Positions 28,301 through 34,847 of a DNA stretch of 34,847 nt are shown in pieces. Each line of letters starts with the position of its first letter. The stretch's first letter is position 1. The notes under the pieces were generated by a model. It was not told where the DNA came from and did not search any database. It saw only the letters and a program-made list of their open reading frames with translations. The DNA is from an uncultured Ignavibacteriota bacterium (GTDB taxonomy: Bacteria; Bacteroidota; Ignavibacteria; UBA10030; UBA8401): assembly GCA_903958625.1 (NCBI GenBank), contig CAJBTU010000036.1, positions 1 to 34,847 on the forward strand. Reading direction: 5' to 3'. A program made the position numbers and the translations under genes.

Positions 28301-28464
28301 GTCCGGACGTTATTCCCATCCATAATTCCTTCACGCCGGTTCACATACGCACCATGGGCATCGTCACGATAGCCTTGAATTTGCGGACTCACCTGACCAA
28401 ACAACGGAACAAATGAAACACAGACCATGGATAAAATAGATATTGCGGAAAATTTAAACTTCAT
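25372..28464 (-). CDS. Large secreted protein with Asp-rich (calcium-binding-like) module and FlgD/T9SS-like C-terminus
   Basis: A 1030-residue protein of unknown function. Signal peptide: residues 1-23. Residues 30-310 are aromatic-rich and beta-like (WNGYWYGYFGRG). Residues 317-400 are dense in Asp, Asn and Gly (HIDDDEDGLIDE, EDVNKNGKWDKGEP, DDLGADGVGPFDP) and resemble dockerin/thrombospondin-3-type calcium loops. A FnIII-like domain lies at about 503-640. The C-terminus has VVPNPYVGYASWEP, then a FlgD-like Ig domain (IRIYTVAGSLVKTL, ending FALIK), probably a divergent T9SS sorting domain. GAGGAG at 28471-28476 gives the strongest ribosome site in the window. The gene sits between the TonB receptor (22 bases) and the PorV-like gene (18 bases). 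It could be the receptor's surface partner in place of SusD, but no sequence feature proves that. Confidence 0.75.
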   Translation of the reverse strand: MKFKFSAISILSMVCVSFVPLFGQVSPQIQGYRDDAHGAYVNRREGIMDGNNVRTLYYNNGEVGQWPYSPSLEWPAQSGHQYLDGVCVLVGAQVRAPGNNQIIHPLETSYREEMPKDPVDGLIWGFEPVPGYMNMNKNVARTPAINRDSMSFPTVWPSALGKTPDWNGYWYGYFGRGVNNADFETFFVMDDSKDGKYKRPPYNYYPLASDSTRGGLGLRVEVRGFQWSHVLAEDVIFWHYDIVNLSDTKYDSACFGFYSDPGVGGPSSGNDDANFSTVLDLCYAWDHVGKGEPKYGNWNTGYYGYAYLESPGNSENHIDDDEDGLIDEKRDDGIDNNHNWVGYEDVNKNGKWDKGEPLNDDLGADGVGPFDPQYFGSDAGEGDGLPTHGEPNFDETDKDESDQIGLTAVSLTPLADKGPNGVWPKNNEVVWRKMTGGFVDTGIVNSNISIVFSSGPFPLNKGARERFSMALIMGNDLDQVVFNKTTVQAIYNAYYNFSAPPLTPHLTAVAGDKQVFLYWDNIAENSYDRFLRRKDFEGYMVLRSQESKFTDVKTITDSKGQPKYWKPIAQFDVIDTINGPDPIGINGAHFWRGDNSGLQHSYIDKDVKNGVKYYYAVVSYDQGDPFYGKTGLQPTESPKIMIEDVSGKLKFVDINCAVVVPSAAAAGYVPPQIEGSLDRVSNGIGTGSISIQIVNPNTILTGTEYKVQFDSSGKFPEYGTKSVSVIRKLGSALDTVIRNVKIADVSGNKTSTPFDGMTIAVKNDTKIVLDTMGWTVGKPSVYVWVVPDSSAPSLNKLWPSDYEIKYFAATVDTSNGDLDPVVYPPIPVNFTITNTTFGHRNKFIIQDNDGNSKLSSGDFIKVLEFTNNNADLWIPWKISYFYLDTLSLPKAGDKFIFKTKRPFFTGDYFSIKTKASRTDVGLAKDQLSGISVVPNPYVGYASWEPKNTYASGRGDRKIDFVNLPQQCTIRIYTVAGSLVKTLVKESAATNGSLSWNLISEDGTDVAYGLYIFHVDAPNVGTYIGKFALIK

Positions 28465-28470
28465 TGTACG

Positions 28471-28476
28471 CTCCTC
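28471..28476 (-). promoter_or_regulatory. Strong Shine-Dalgarno of the 1030-aa protein gene
   Basis: GAGGAG on the minus strand, six bases before the ATG at 28464. It is the best ribosome site seen here. Most neighbours have AAAGGA-type sites or none. It suggests high translation of the 1030-aa protein relative to the receptor gene upstream. Confidence 0.6.
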
Positions 28477-28486
28477 AACGTATTGA

Positions 28487-31261
28487 CTAAAATCCTAGAT
28501 TTAAACCGAACCGCACCTGGCGCGGATTCGAAAAGCTTCCCGGGTTATTTTGATACTCGGCAATCGTATTCACCCCAACGATCTTTTGCGCATTTTGCGA
28601 CGTTGTCAGATCGATATTCGCTCTACCGCTCCATGCATCAACATTGATCTCGTTTTTCACATCAAGAAGATTATAGATCAGCATGAAGACCGAAATATTC
28701 ATTGATGCAATATTGAAATTCTTTTCGGCGCGCATATCAAGATTGTACGTTGTCGGTTTGATCGCTCCATTCTCGAACCGGACCAATGAGGCGCGGGTAT
28801 CTTCCGTATAGGGGAAGCCTGTTCCATATTGGAAGATAAGTCCGGCAGTCCAGTTCCCCATTTCACCGACCGTCAAATTCAGGTTCAGTGTAGAACGCTG
28901 ATCCCAGCTCAATGGCACCAGTTGTTTATTCGTTTCAACCGGCGGAACCGTTTGGTTATTATAGAAGACCGAAAGCGGATCGGAAGCATCGCCTTCGGCG
29001 ATCTGGTAGGTGTAATCGGCACGCAGACTGAAATAATCTGCAAACCGCCGGTCGAAGGATAGAATGAGACCACGGATACTGCCGTAATCACGATTGATAA
29101 AGCGTGCGTATTTCACACCCTGCGTCGTATTGATGATCTCCATGCCGAGAAGATTACGAATATCTCGGTAATACACGGTGAAATCCACTCCGATGTTCTC
29201 AAAAAGCGCCTGCTGAAGTCCGAGTTCATAGGTTGTCGTACGCTGTGCATCCAAATCCGGATTTCCCATCTGCGCTGATGCCGTTGACGTATTACCGCTC
29301 TTCACGAGAAAATCCGAATTGTTATAGAGGTTTTCAAATGTCGGTATCTGGAAAAAATGTCCGTACGAGAAGTGAATAATTCCCTGATCCGTGATGGGGA
29401 ACGAAACGCCCAAACGCGGACTTACTTGAATTTTTGCCGTTGCCCATTTTAAGGGAGTTAATTTTCGAATTGCCTCCGTTGTCGCTTTCTCGGGCGGATT
29501 CGTTTGATCGACAAGATATTTGGCGTTCGGATCGAAGTAATCTGCACGCACACCGGCGTTGATGATCATATTCCCGTATTCCATTTTGTCCTGAACATAC
29601 GCCGATGCTTCACGGGGGCGCTTGTCGTACATCTGGTTGCCTACCGAACCAAGTTCGGGATAGAACAATGTTGTGATGGATATACCGGCACTATCCCTAT
29701 CTTCTGTTGTAATGCCCATTCCATGATTGAATATTTGATGCATCCGTCCTTCAATACCAATGCCGATCTTATGTTCTTTCGACAGTTGTGAAGTAATAGC
29801 CCACTGACCGATGATAGATTGACTGTTTGCCTCATATCGGCCGCTGTTCATACCGCCGCTGCGGAACGTATAGTTGGTCACAGCACCACCTTGCGTCGGG
29901 CTCACATAGCGCGGATCGTTCGGATTCTCAAAAACATATCCATGCTGACGGAAATTATTCACCGAAAATTTCAGGGTCTGGAACGTACTCTGCGACGGCA
30001 CATAACTGATCTGGAATGTATTGATCGTGTTGCGGGAATAATGACTCATGATCCCGTCCGGCGTTAGCCGATAATTGTGGTCATAATATTTATTGAAATT
30101 GTCTTCCCAGAAATACCCATAGGTGAACTTGAGGTCGGAAAAGCCGTAGGTCAATTTTCCGTTCAACGAATATTTGCGGGAAGGATTCATGGAAACATAC
30201 GAACCGTCTCCGGTCATAATCATTTCATACAGATTCCCTGATCCATCGGTAACGTAACTTGGATTTGTGAAGACTGTTCCCGGATCTACCCTTACCTGAA
30301 GTCCGTCCGGTGTCCGTACCGGCAGGATATTGTCGCCAATATTGAATACCCGTTTACCGAACAAAAAGCCCTGATCATTGATATATCTGCCGGTAAAGAA
30401 AAAAGTCAGCCGGTCATCGATCTGCGTCGGTCCGCTGAGGCTTAACTGAAGGTTTTTCGAACGCGTAACGTTGAACTTGTCAAGATTCAGATAGAGATCG
30501 GTATGTTTTGTATAATAATCCCCGAAGTACGAGGAGAATGATCCTGAATAGTTGCTGCTACCGTCCTGCGTTACAATATTGACAACGCCGGACATTGCCT
30601 GACCATATTCTGCATTAAATGTACCGCTGATCACTTCCATCTCACGGATGGAAGAGTTTTCGGGAGTAAAACCTGCGTTTCCGTTTGCAGGATTGTTGAT
30701 CGGCATACCATCAATGAGGTATGCCACTTCGCCGGAGCGTCCGCCGCGAAAATGCCCACCAACAACACCAGCCTGAAGGTTGATGATTTGGTTGATATTT
30801 TCCACCGGCATTACTTTGATCTCTTCTGATGAGACCGTAACCGAAGAAGAAGTGAGATCCCGTTGAACAAGCGACCGTTCCGCCTGAACGATAACTTCCT
30901 GTCCGATAATTTCCGTCGAAGAAAGTTTGACGTTCACTTGCGTCGTCAGGTCGATCTTTACAATAATATTTTTTACCACGGTATTTTGATAACCAATGAT
31001 GCTGACAACAAGGTTATACGTGCCGGGTGATATGTTCGTGATATAATAGTCCCCTTGAAAATCGGAGGCCGCACCCATTTTGGTACCCTGGATCATGAGT
31101 GTTGCACCAACAAGTGCTTCACCGGTTTTTTCATCAGTGACTTTGCCTGAGATCTTTCCTGTTTGACCGGCGCTCAACGGCAGAACAAATACCAGCAGCG
31201 CACAGCATGTCATGAAGAATTTTTTCAGGGATGGGGTGGATAACAAGAGAGAAGAGTTCAT
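28487..31261 (-). CDS. TonB-dependent outer-membrane receptor with carboxypeptidase-regulatory-like N-domain
   Basis: A 924-residue protein. Signal peptide: about 1-32 (core FMTCCALLVFVLPLSAG). Residues 34-115 form the CarboxypepD-reg-like beta-sandwich (GKISGKVTDEKTGEALVGATL) typical of SusC-like and other Bacteroidota receptors. Residues about 135-235 form the plug (VMPVENINQIINLQAGVV; YLIDGMPINNP; REMEVISGTFNAEYGQAMSGVVNIVT). The 22-strand-type barrel follows to a terminal Phe (RFGLNLGF). It would use TonB/ExbBD energy to import oligosaccharides. No SusD-like lipoprotein is next to it. Instead it is followed by the 1030-aa secreted protein and a PorV-like barrel. It starts 27 bases after a strong hairpin that separates it from the 907-aa gene. 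Confidence 0.95.
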   Translation of the reverse strand: MNSSLLLSTPSLKKFFMTCCALLVFVLPLSAGQTGKISGKVTDEKTGEALVGATLMIQGTKMGAASDFQGDYYITNISPGTYNLVVSIIGYQNTVVKNIIVKIDLTTQVNVKLSSTEIIGQEVIVQAERSLVQRDLTSSSVTVSSEEIKVMPVENINQIINLQAGVVGGHFRGGRSGEVAYLIDGMPINNPANGNAGFTPENSSIREMEVISGTFNAEYGQAMSGVVNIVTQDGSSNYSGSFSSYFGDYYTKHTDLYLNLDKFNVTRSKNLQLSLSGPTQIDDRLTFFFTGRYINDQGFLFGKRVFNIGDNILPVRTPDGLQVRVDPGTVFTNPSYVTDGSGNLYEMIMTGDGSYVSMNPSRKYSLNGKLTYGFSDLKFTYGYFWEDNFNKYYDHNYRLTPDGIMSHYSRNTINTFQISYVPSQSTFQTLKFSVNNFRQHGYVFENPNDPRYVSPTQGGAVTNYTFRSGGMNSGRYEANSQSIIGQWAITSQLSKEHKIGIGIEGRMHQIFNHGMGITTEDRDSAGISITTLFYPELGSVGNQMYDKRPREASAYVQDKMEYGNMIINAGVRADYFDPNAKYLVDQTNPPEKATTEAIRKLTPLKWATAKIQVSPRLGVSFPITDQGIIHFSYGHFFQIPTFENLYNNSDFLVKSGNTSTASAQMGNPDLDAQRTTTYELGLQQALFENIGVDFTVYYRDIRNLLGMEIINTTQGVKYARFINRDYGSIRGLILSFDRRFADYFSLRADYTYQIAEGDASDPLSVFYNNQTVPPVETNKQLVPLSWDQRSTLNLNLTVGEMGNWTAGLIFQYGTGFPYTEDTRASLVRFENGAIKPTTYNLDMRAEKNFNIASMNISVFMLIYNLLDVKNEINVDAWSGRANIDLTTSQNAQKIVGVNTIAEYQNNPGSFSNPRQVRFGLNLGF

Positions 31262-31288
31262 ACGAATATCTTATTTTATGAATAACAA

Positions 31289-31312
31289 CAGGGGGGCTTT
31301 TCGGCCCCCCTG
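31289..31312 (-). terminator. Perfect 9-bp G/C hairpin between the 907-aa gene and the TonB receptor
   Basis: CAGGGGGGC (31289-31297) and GCCCCCCTG (31304-31312) are exact reverse complements with a six-base loop. On the minus strand it starts 13 bases after the stop of the 907-aa gene and is followed by TTGTTATTC, a moderately T-rich run. It has the form of an intrinsic terminator. Because the receptor ATG follows after 27 bases, without room for a full promoter, I read it as an attenuator or 3'-end stabiliser that makes the 907-aa mRNA more abundant than the downstream genes. Confidence 0.75.
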
Positions 31313-31325
31313 CGTTGATGAAAAA

Positions 31326-34049
31326 TTACTTTAAGAACATCATCTTTTTAACTGAAGTGAATGATCCAGCTTCAATTTTATATATATACATACCGCTTGC
31401 CAAACGTGTTCCGTTCAGCTGAACAGTATGGTTTCCAACATCTTCAACTCCATTGACCAATTTCATTACTTCACGGCCAAGAACGTCGAACACCGTCAAC
31501 GTAACATGTCCTGATTGAGCAAGACGATAGTTGATGGTGGTTGTCGGGTTGAACGGATTCGGATAATTCTGCAACAATGCATACGTGTTCGGAACGCCAG
31601 CATCTTGTTTTACGCCGGTGACCCATTTGTTGCCGATCCATGTGTGCGTCCAGCGATACATATGTTCCCATGAATTGTCATCGTTCATCGTCGAATAGCA
31701 AAGGATGCAATCACGGTCTGCTGCAAGTCCATCACGATCATTGATCGAGAAGTCGATGGGAATGCGCATGCCTTCTTTAGGAACAAAAACGCTGTCTCCG
31801 GGAACAATTTCTTTGAAGAGAGCAAACGGGATCATTGCTTCAACAATGTATCCGGAGCTTAATGTTTTCTTCTTCCAGGAATAGTTTGCGCCGGTGTACA
31901 TTACAACTTTGGCACCATTGTCCAGGAAAATTCTGTTCGAGTTGAAACGCAGATGGTAATCCGGCGTTTTTCCGTTAGCGTAACCGCTATGCTTCTTCCC
32001 TCTCCAATCATACAGACCGATGAAGAGATCCGGTGAATCCTGCATATACGAAGTTCCCGCGGTATCAATGGAAACGGTATCGTCAACAACATCGAATGCG
32101 ACATAGAGATTTTTGCTGTCGATCGCAAGATATGCTTTTACGGAAAGATCGAGACTATCTTTCAATTTTCCGTTGGGAGCAATATGCGCTGTTGGCGTTG
32201 TGCGGAACGAATTCAAGACGATCGGAGCTATGGTTGTCCATTCTCCAAGTGCACCGTCTGCTTTAAATGTTGCCGGAGGTGCTGTTGCGATCGTCGGAAC
32301 ACCTTTTGCCTTATTGGTGATCGGACCAACAACATTCGTCGTCTTGTTGGTATTGCCCGCTGCATCTGTTGCAGCAACGCCGTAATAATACGATACGTTT
32401 TGATCTGTGCCGGGTGCAATCAGCACATGGGTTGCAAATTGCGTGCCGAGCGGCAGACCGAATGGCGGCAGATTTTCAACTGTTGCATCTGCTTCACCGT
32501 CCGTGAATGTCTTTTCACTCATGTACACGTTATATTTTGAACTTGGTTCATTCGGTACGTCTGTCCATGTAATCAAATTGGCAAATGCACCCGGTGTACC
32601 AAGAATTCCCGTCACTGCTGCCGGAGGTGTTTTATCTGTGCTTCTGAATCCGGAAGGAATGATCGTGCTCAACAGAACTTTTCCTGAATGGACAAGATCT
32701 GCAGCATTTGGTTGACCAGCATCTTTGCTTGCGGAAAATTCGAGTTTGATCTGCTTGATCTTATCGAAATTCATCGTGCCGTCGGAACCGTTCACGGCAT
32801 AGAATCCGTCATACGGTTTCGCAGCAAATTCTCCCCAACTGCCGGATAATCCAACAAGAGGCATAGATATCATCTGCCATCCAAGTGTTTTTCCTATCGA
32901 ATCAAGTCTCACGTCTGCGCGTGTGAACCATTCGTCGCCGCCGGCTGTCGCATCGGCCTGCACGCCTTCACGGAGTACAAAACGCAATGACATGACATTT
33001 TCAACTTTACCGGAAGACGATACGAGCGGGTCAACAACTTTCAACCACATGTTGATGTGCGTATTGCCCGAAAGATCCTGAACGATGGAACCGGCAGGCA
33101 AATTGTACACCATGTTTGCGTAACCGCCCCAGCCTTCCGAAATGTTGACTTTATACGCAACGCTTAACGCGGACGGGGAAACAAGTGTATCAACTGTTTC
33201 TTTCCCCAATGTGATACCGCCATTAGCGCCCCAGAAACCGATCCCTTTATTAAAGATTGTTGTGTCTTTCACGTAGTCATTGAACATATAGATCGGACTG
33301 TAGGCATAATCCAGCAATTGCATTTTATCCCATACAATTTCGCCGCTGGAGACAGAATCCATTCCTGCCGGAAGTGCACCGGATGTCCATTCAATGGTAT
33401 AACCAATGATTTTCTCCATATTCAATTTGCCATCGTTTTGTGTTCCGCTCCAACCCGGAAGGTAAAATCCAAGGTCGTTCTGCGGAGCTCCTGCTCCCAT
33501 ATCTTTGATCGGAATGAGCAATTGTTTCCAGCCCGGATCCTGATCAAACACTTTATCTGTCTGGAAATACCAATCCTCAACCTGTTCAGATCCGCCGCTC
33601 CAATAGAGAGAGCCAGGACCCGCATCGTGCAGTTTCAAACGCATTTGAACTGTACCTGCGCCGCTGGTCGATTTTTTTAAATTATTGAACCAGATGCTGA
33701 TGTATTTCGCCGTACCAACGTTCATATATGTGCTGTCTCTATAGACGGCACGATATTTTTTCGCGAAGTACGATGAATCTTTTGCACGGGGTCTTTTAAA
33801 TTCAAAACCGTCGTTGCCGCCGTAGCTTTCGGAGGCGTGCAATTTCCATGATGTCTTATATGCTTTTGCGCCATGCACAGCATACGCTGTATCATATTGG
33901 AGCAAATACCACTTCTTCGCACTGGAATTCTTTGTAATAGTCATCATTGAATCTTTCGTAGAAGATTCAAAACTATTGAAGACCCATTGCGCGGAAAGCG
34001 GTAAAGCAAGAACCATGGAAGTTACGAGAAGTAGAAAAATCTTCTTCAT
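31326..34049 (-). CDS. T9SS-exported modular carbohydrate-binding-like protein (two tandem beta-sandwiches, FnIII, CBM9-like)
   Basis: A 907-residue protein without a visible catalytic domain. Signal peptide: residues 1-21 (LPLSAQ). Residues about 24-247 and 252-465 are two related beta-sandwich modules. Both contain a 'MxLRxxLR/KLHD'-like strand, a 'GW..(L/M)...P(I/L)' strand, and a 'G.(L/M)N(M/F)(E/D)KI..' strand, suggesting a tandem duplication of a CBM-like fold. A FnIII-like domain (about 473-580) and a CBM9-like domain (about 590-805, LGEWTTIAPI; NLYVAFDVVDDTV; DSPDLFIGLYD) follow, then a T9SS domain (NYPNPFNPTT at 828, ending KMMFLK). AGGAAG lies seven bases before the ATG. As first gene of the uptake block, before a strong hairpin, it may be an abundant surface glycan-binding protein, comparable in role to SusE/SusF. 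That role is inference. Confidence 0.8.
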   Translation of the reverse strand: MKKIFLLLVTSMVLALPLSAQWVFNSFESSTKDSMMTITKNSSAKKWYLLQYDTAYAVHGAKAYKTSWKLHASESYGGNDGFEFKRPRAKDSSYFAKKYRAVYRDSTYMNVGTAKYISIWFNNLKKSTSGAGTVQMRLKLHDAGPGSLYWSGGSEQVEDWYFQTDKVFDQDPGWKQLLIPIKDMGAGAPQNDLGFYLPGWSGTQNDGKLNMEKIIGYTIEWTSGALPAGMDSVSSGEIVWDKMQLLDYAYSPIYMFNDYVKDTTIFNKGIGFWGANGGITLGKETVDTLVSPSALSVAYKVNISEGWGGYANMVYNLPAGSIVQDLSGNTHINMWLKVVDPLVSSSGKVENVMSLRFVLREGVQADATAGGDEWFTRADVRLDSIGKTLGWQMISMPLVGLSGSWGEFAAKPYDGFYAVNGSDGTMNFDKIKQIKLEFSASKDAGQPNAADLVHSGKVLLSTIIPSGFRSTDKTPPAAVTGILGTPGAFANLITWTDVPNEPSSKYNVYMSEKTFTDGEADATVENLPPFGLPLGTQFATHVLIAPGTDQNVSYYYGVAATDAAGNTNKTTNVVGPITNKAKGVPTIATAPPATFKADGALGEWTTIAPIVLNSFRTTPTAHIAPNGKLKDSLDLSVKAYLAIDSKNLYVAFDVVDDTVSIDTAGTSYMQDSPDLFIGLYDWRGKKHSGYANGKTPDYHLRFNSNRIFLDNGAKVVMYTGANYSWKKKTLSSGYIVEAMIPFALFKEIVPGDSVFVPKEGMRIPIDFSINDRDGLAADRDCILCYSTMNDDNSWEHMYRWTHTWIGNKWVTGVKQDAGVPNTYALLQNYPNPFNPTTTINYRLAQSGHVTLTVFDVLGREVMKLVNGVEDVGNHTVQLNGTRLASGMYIYKIEAGSFTSVKKMMFLK

Positions 34050-34070
34050 ATATTTTCTTCCTATCTTATT

Positions 34071-34097
34071 GTGGATTGATTTGTGGATTAGTGGATT
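34071..34097. repeat. Three GTGGATT direct repeats upstream of the 907-aa gene
   Basis: GTGGATT occurs at 34071-34077, 34083-34089 and 34091-34097, 22 to 48 bases before the 907-aa ATG and in the only gap before the uptake block. A perfect 8-base palindrome (TTGTACAA, 34101-34108) lies next to them. Clustered short repeats in a leader suggest an operator or an mRNA-leader element. Spacing is uneven (12 and 8), so helical phasing is not strict and chance remains possible. Confidence 0.4.
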
Positions 34098-34118
34098 GAA
34101 TTGTACAACATTACAGCA

Positions 34119-34847
34119 CTATACTGTTACTGAACTTTTTACATTACTCCATTCTACAAAAAAGGAGCCGATAACGGAACTAATGACTGAAAATATGAAA
34201 ATTCCCGTTGCCGCGCCATATGGGGTTGCCAGCCAGGGTGAAAGGATCTCCGGTTCGCCGTATGTCAGAAACGCAATAATGGCTCCAGCAAGCATCCCCC
34301 CGAGAACACCCGATGTGATCCCGGCCTGATATTTTTTTTTCCGCATGAGATATACCGCAAACGCACCGGCCATGGATGCGGCCAAACAAGCAAGATACTG
34401 CACATACACCTGGAGCGTCACAGCACCAAAGAATTGTGCAAAGGGAATACAAAGAATTGCCAGGAGAGCGGAAAGCACAATCACCAGCCGGGCAATGAGG
34501 ACCTTTTTTTCATCAATATTCTGCTGAACATTGCCATGGAAATACTGCGCGGTAACAATCGCTGCAACGGTATGAAACGAATATGAAAAAGCAGAAACCA
34601 TCACTGAAACAATTCCCAGCACAAAGAAAAACATTAAAAATTCATTGTTGGCAATCACCGAAACTGAAGCAGAGTCATTCAGTAATGCTGTCCCTCCGCT
34701 GCTCTGAGCCGGTAAAACAACGAGCGCGATCACGATCAAAGGAAACGAAGCGACCATGGCCGTACCAGGATTCCGCTGTTCGCTTTGTTTCCCCTGAAAG
34801 TGAAACGCGCCGTTATCAATCCACCACATCCACCATGTGATGACCGA
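34119..34847 (-). CDS. Sodium/solute symporter family permease, C-terminal part (5' end beyond window)
   Basis: The frame is open to the last base, so the N-terminus is outside the window and the Met at 34829 is internal. The visible 243 residues hold about six hydrophobic helices, among them the segments around ASFPLIVIALVVLPA, FLMFFFVLGIVSVMVSAFSYSF, LVIVLSALLAILCIPFAQFFG and FIFSVISSVIGSFFVEW. The WWMWWIDNGAF start resembles the WW-rich stretch of SSS-family (sodium:solute symporter) proteins that comes before a long hydrophobic segment. Transported solute is unknown; a sugar would suit the locus. The gap to the next gene is 69 bases, so it may belong to the same transcript or end a preceding one. 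Family assignment is moderate because the region is divergent. Confidence 0.62.
   Translation of the reverse strand, partial: SVITWWMWWIDNGAFHFQGKQSEQRNPGTAMVASFPLIVIALVVLPAQSSGGTALLNDSASVSVIANNEFLMFFFVLGIVSVMVSAFSYSFHTVAAIVTAQYFHGNVQQNIDEKKVLIARLVIVLSALLAILCIPFAQFFGAVTLQVYVQYLACLAASMAGAFAVYLMRKKKYQAGITSGVLGGMLAGAIIAFLTYGEPEILSPWLATPYGAATGIFIFSVISSVIGSFFVEWSNVKSSVTV

Noticed and set aside
31262-31325. A full promoter for the TonB receptor in this gap
   Set aside because: The hairpin fills most of the 64 bases and I see no promoter motif. Read-through from upstream is simpler.
34119-34829. A complete small membrane protein starting at the Met at 34829
   Set aside because: The frame continues upstream to the window edge with in-family residues (SVITWW), so the Met is internal and the gene is cut.
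1-34847. Many plus-strand open frames of 60-240 codons
   Set aside because: All lie opposite well-supported minus-strand genes with clear domains. Their translations are Arg/Cys/His-rich, have no family motifs and lack ribosome sites.
1-34847. CRISPR arrays, tRNA or rRNA genes, transposases, phage genes
   Set aside because: None seen on either strand. Gaps are short and contain no such structures.

Overview
The window is one long, almost gap-free run of genes, all read from the minus strand (transcription runs from high to low coordinates). Eighteen genes can be supported. Two are cut by the window edges: a sodium/solute symporter at the right edge and a GH5 enzyme at the left edge. No gene on the plus strand, no RNA gene, no transposase and no CRISPR array could be supported. 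Nine secreted proteins end in a C-terminal sorting domain of the type IX secretion system (T9SS). Eight of these carry the variant with an N-[YF]-P-N-P-F-N motif, and one is divergent. Together with a PorV/PorQ-family barrel and a TonB-dependent receptor, this places the organism in the Fibrobacterota-Chlorobiota-Bacteroidota (FCB) superphylum. The motif wording is most familiar to me from Ignavibacteria-like lineages. That finer placement is inference.

Layout, in order of transcription. (1) 34847-34119: end of a symporter. (2) 34049-24322: a surface and uptake block: a 907-aa modular carbohydrate-binding-like T9SS protein, a strong hairpin, a TonB-dependent receptor, a 1030-aa secreted protein with an Asp-rich module, and a PorV/PorQ-family barrel. 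No SusD-like lipoprotein is present. (3) 24317-11752: the beta-glucan enzyme block: GH9 cellulase, GH2, a circularly permuted GH16 lichenase, GH3 beta-glucosidase, a GH16 lipoprotein, a FucP/GluP-type MFS sugar transporter, a second GH16 lipoprotein and a GH5. (4) 11597-1: accessory block: two arylsulfotransferase-family propeller proteins, a CotH-kinase-like protein, a clan GH-A enzyme with a carbohydrate-binding module nested in its barrel, and a second GH5 with a CBM6-like module.

Read together, this looks like a locus for using beta-glucans (mixed-linkage glucan, laminarin and/or cellulose). T9SS-exported GH9, GH16, GH2 and GH-A enzymes would cut polymer at the cell surface. The TonB receptor would import oligosaccharides. 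Lipid-anchored GH16s, the GH5 and the periplasmic-type GH3 would finish digestion. The MFS permease and perhaps the symporter would take up the sugars. Functions come from motif recognition; substrates are inferred.

The most notable items are the natural circular permutant of GH16 (18189-19988), the SusD-less uptake block with its own PorV-like protein, the paired sulfotransferase-like propellers and T9SS-exported CotH-like kinase inside a glycan locus, and the CBM nested in a TIM barrel. No transcription regulator is visible, so control must come from elsewhere or from the hairpins and short repeats noted in the gaps.
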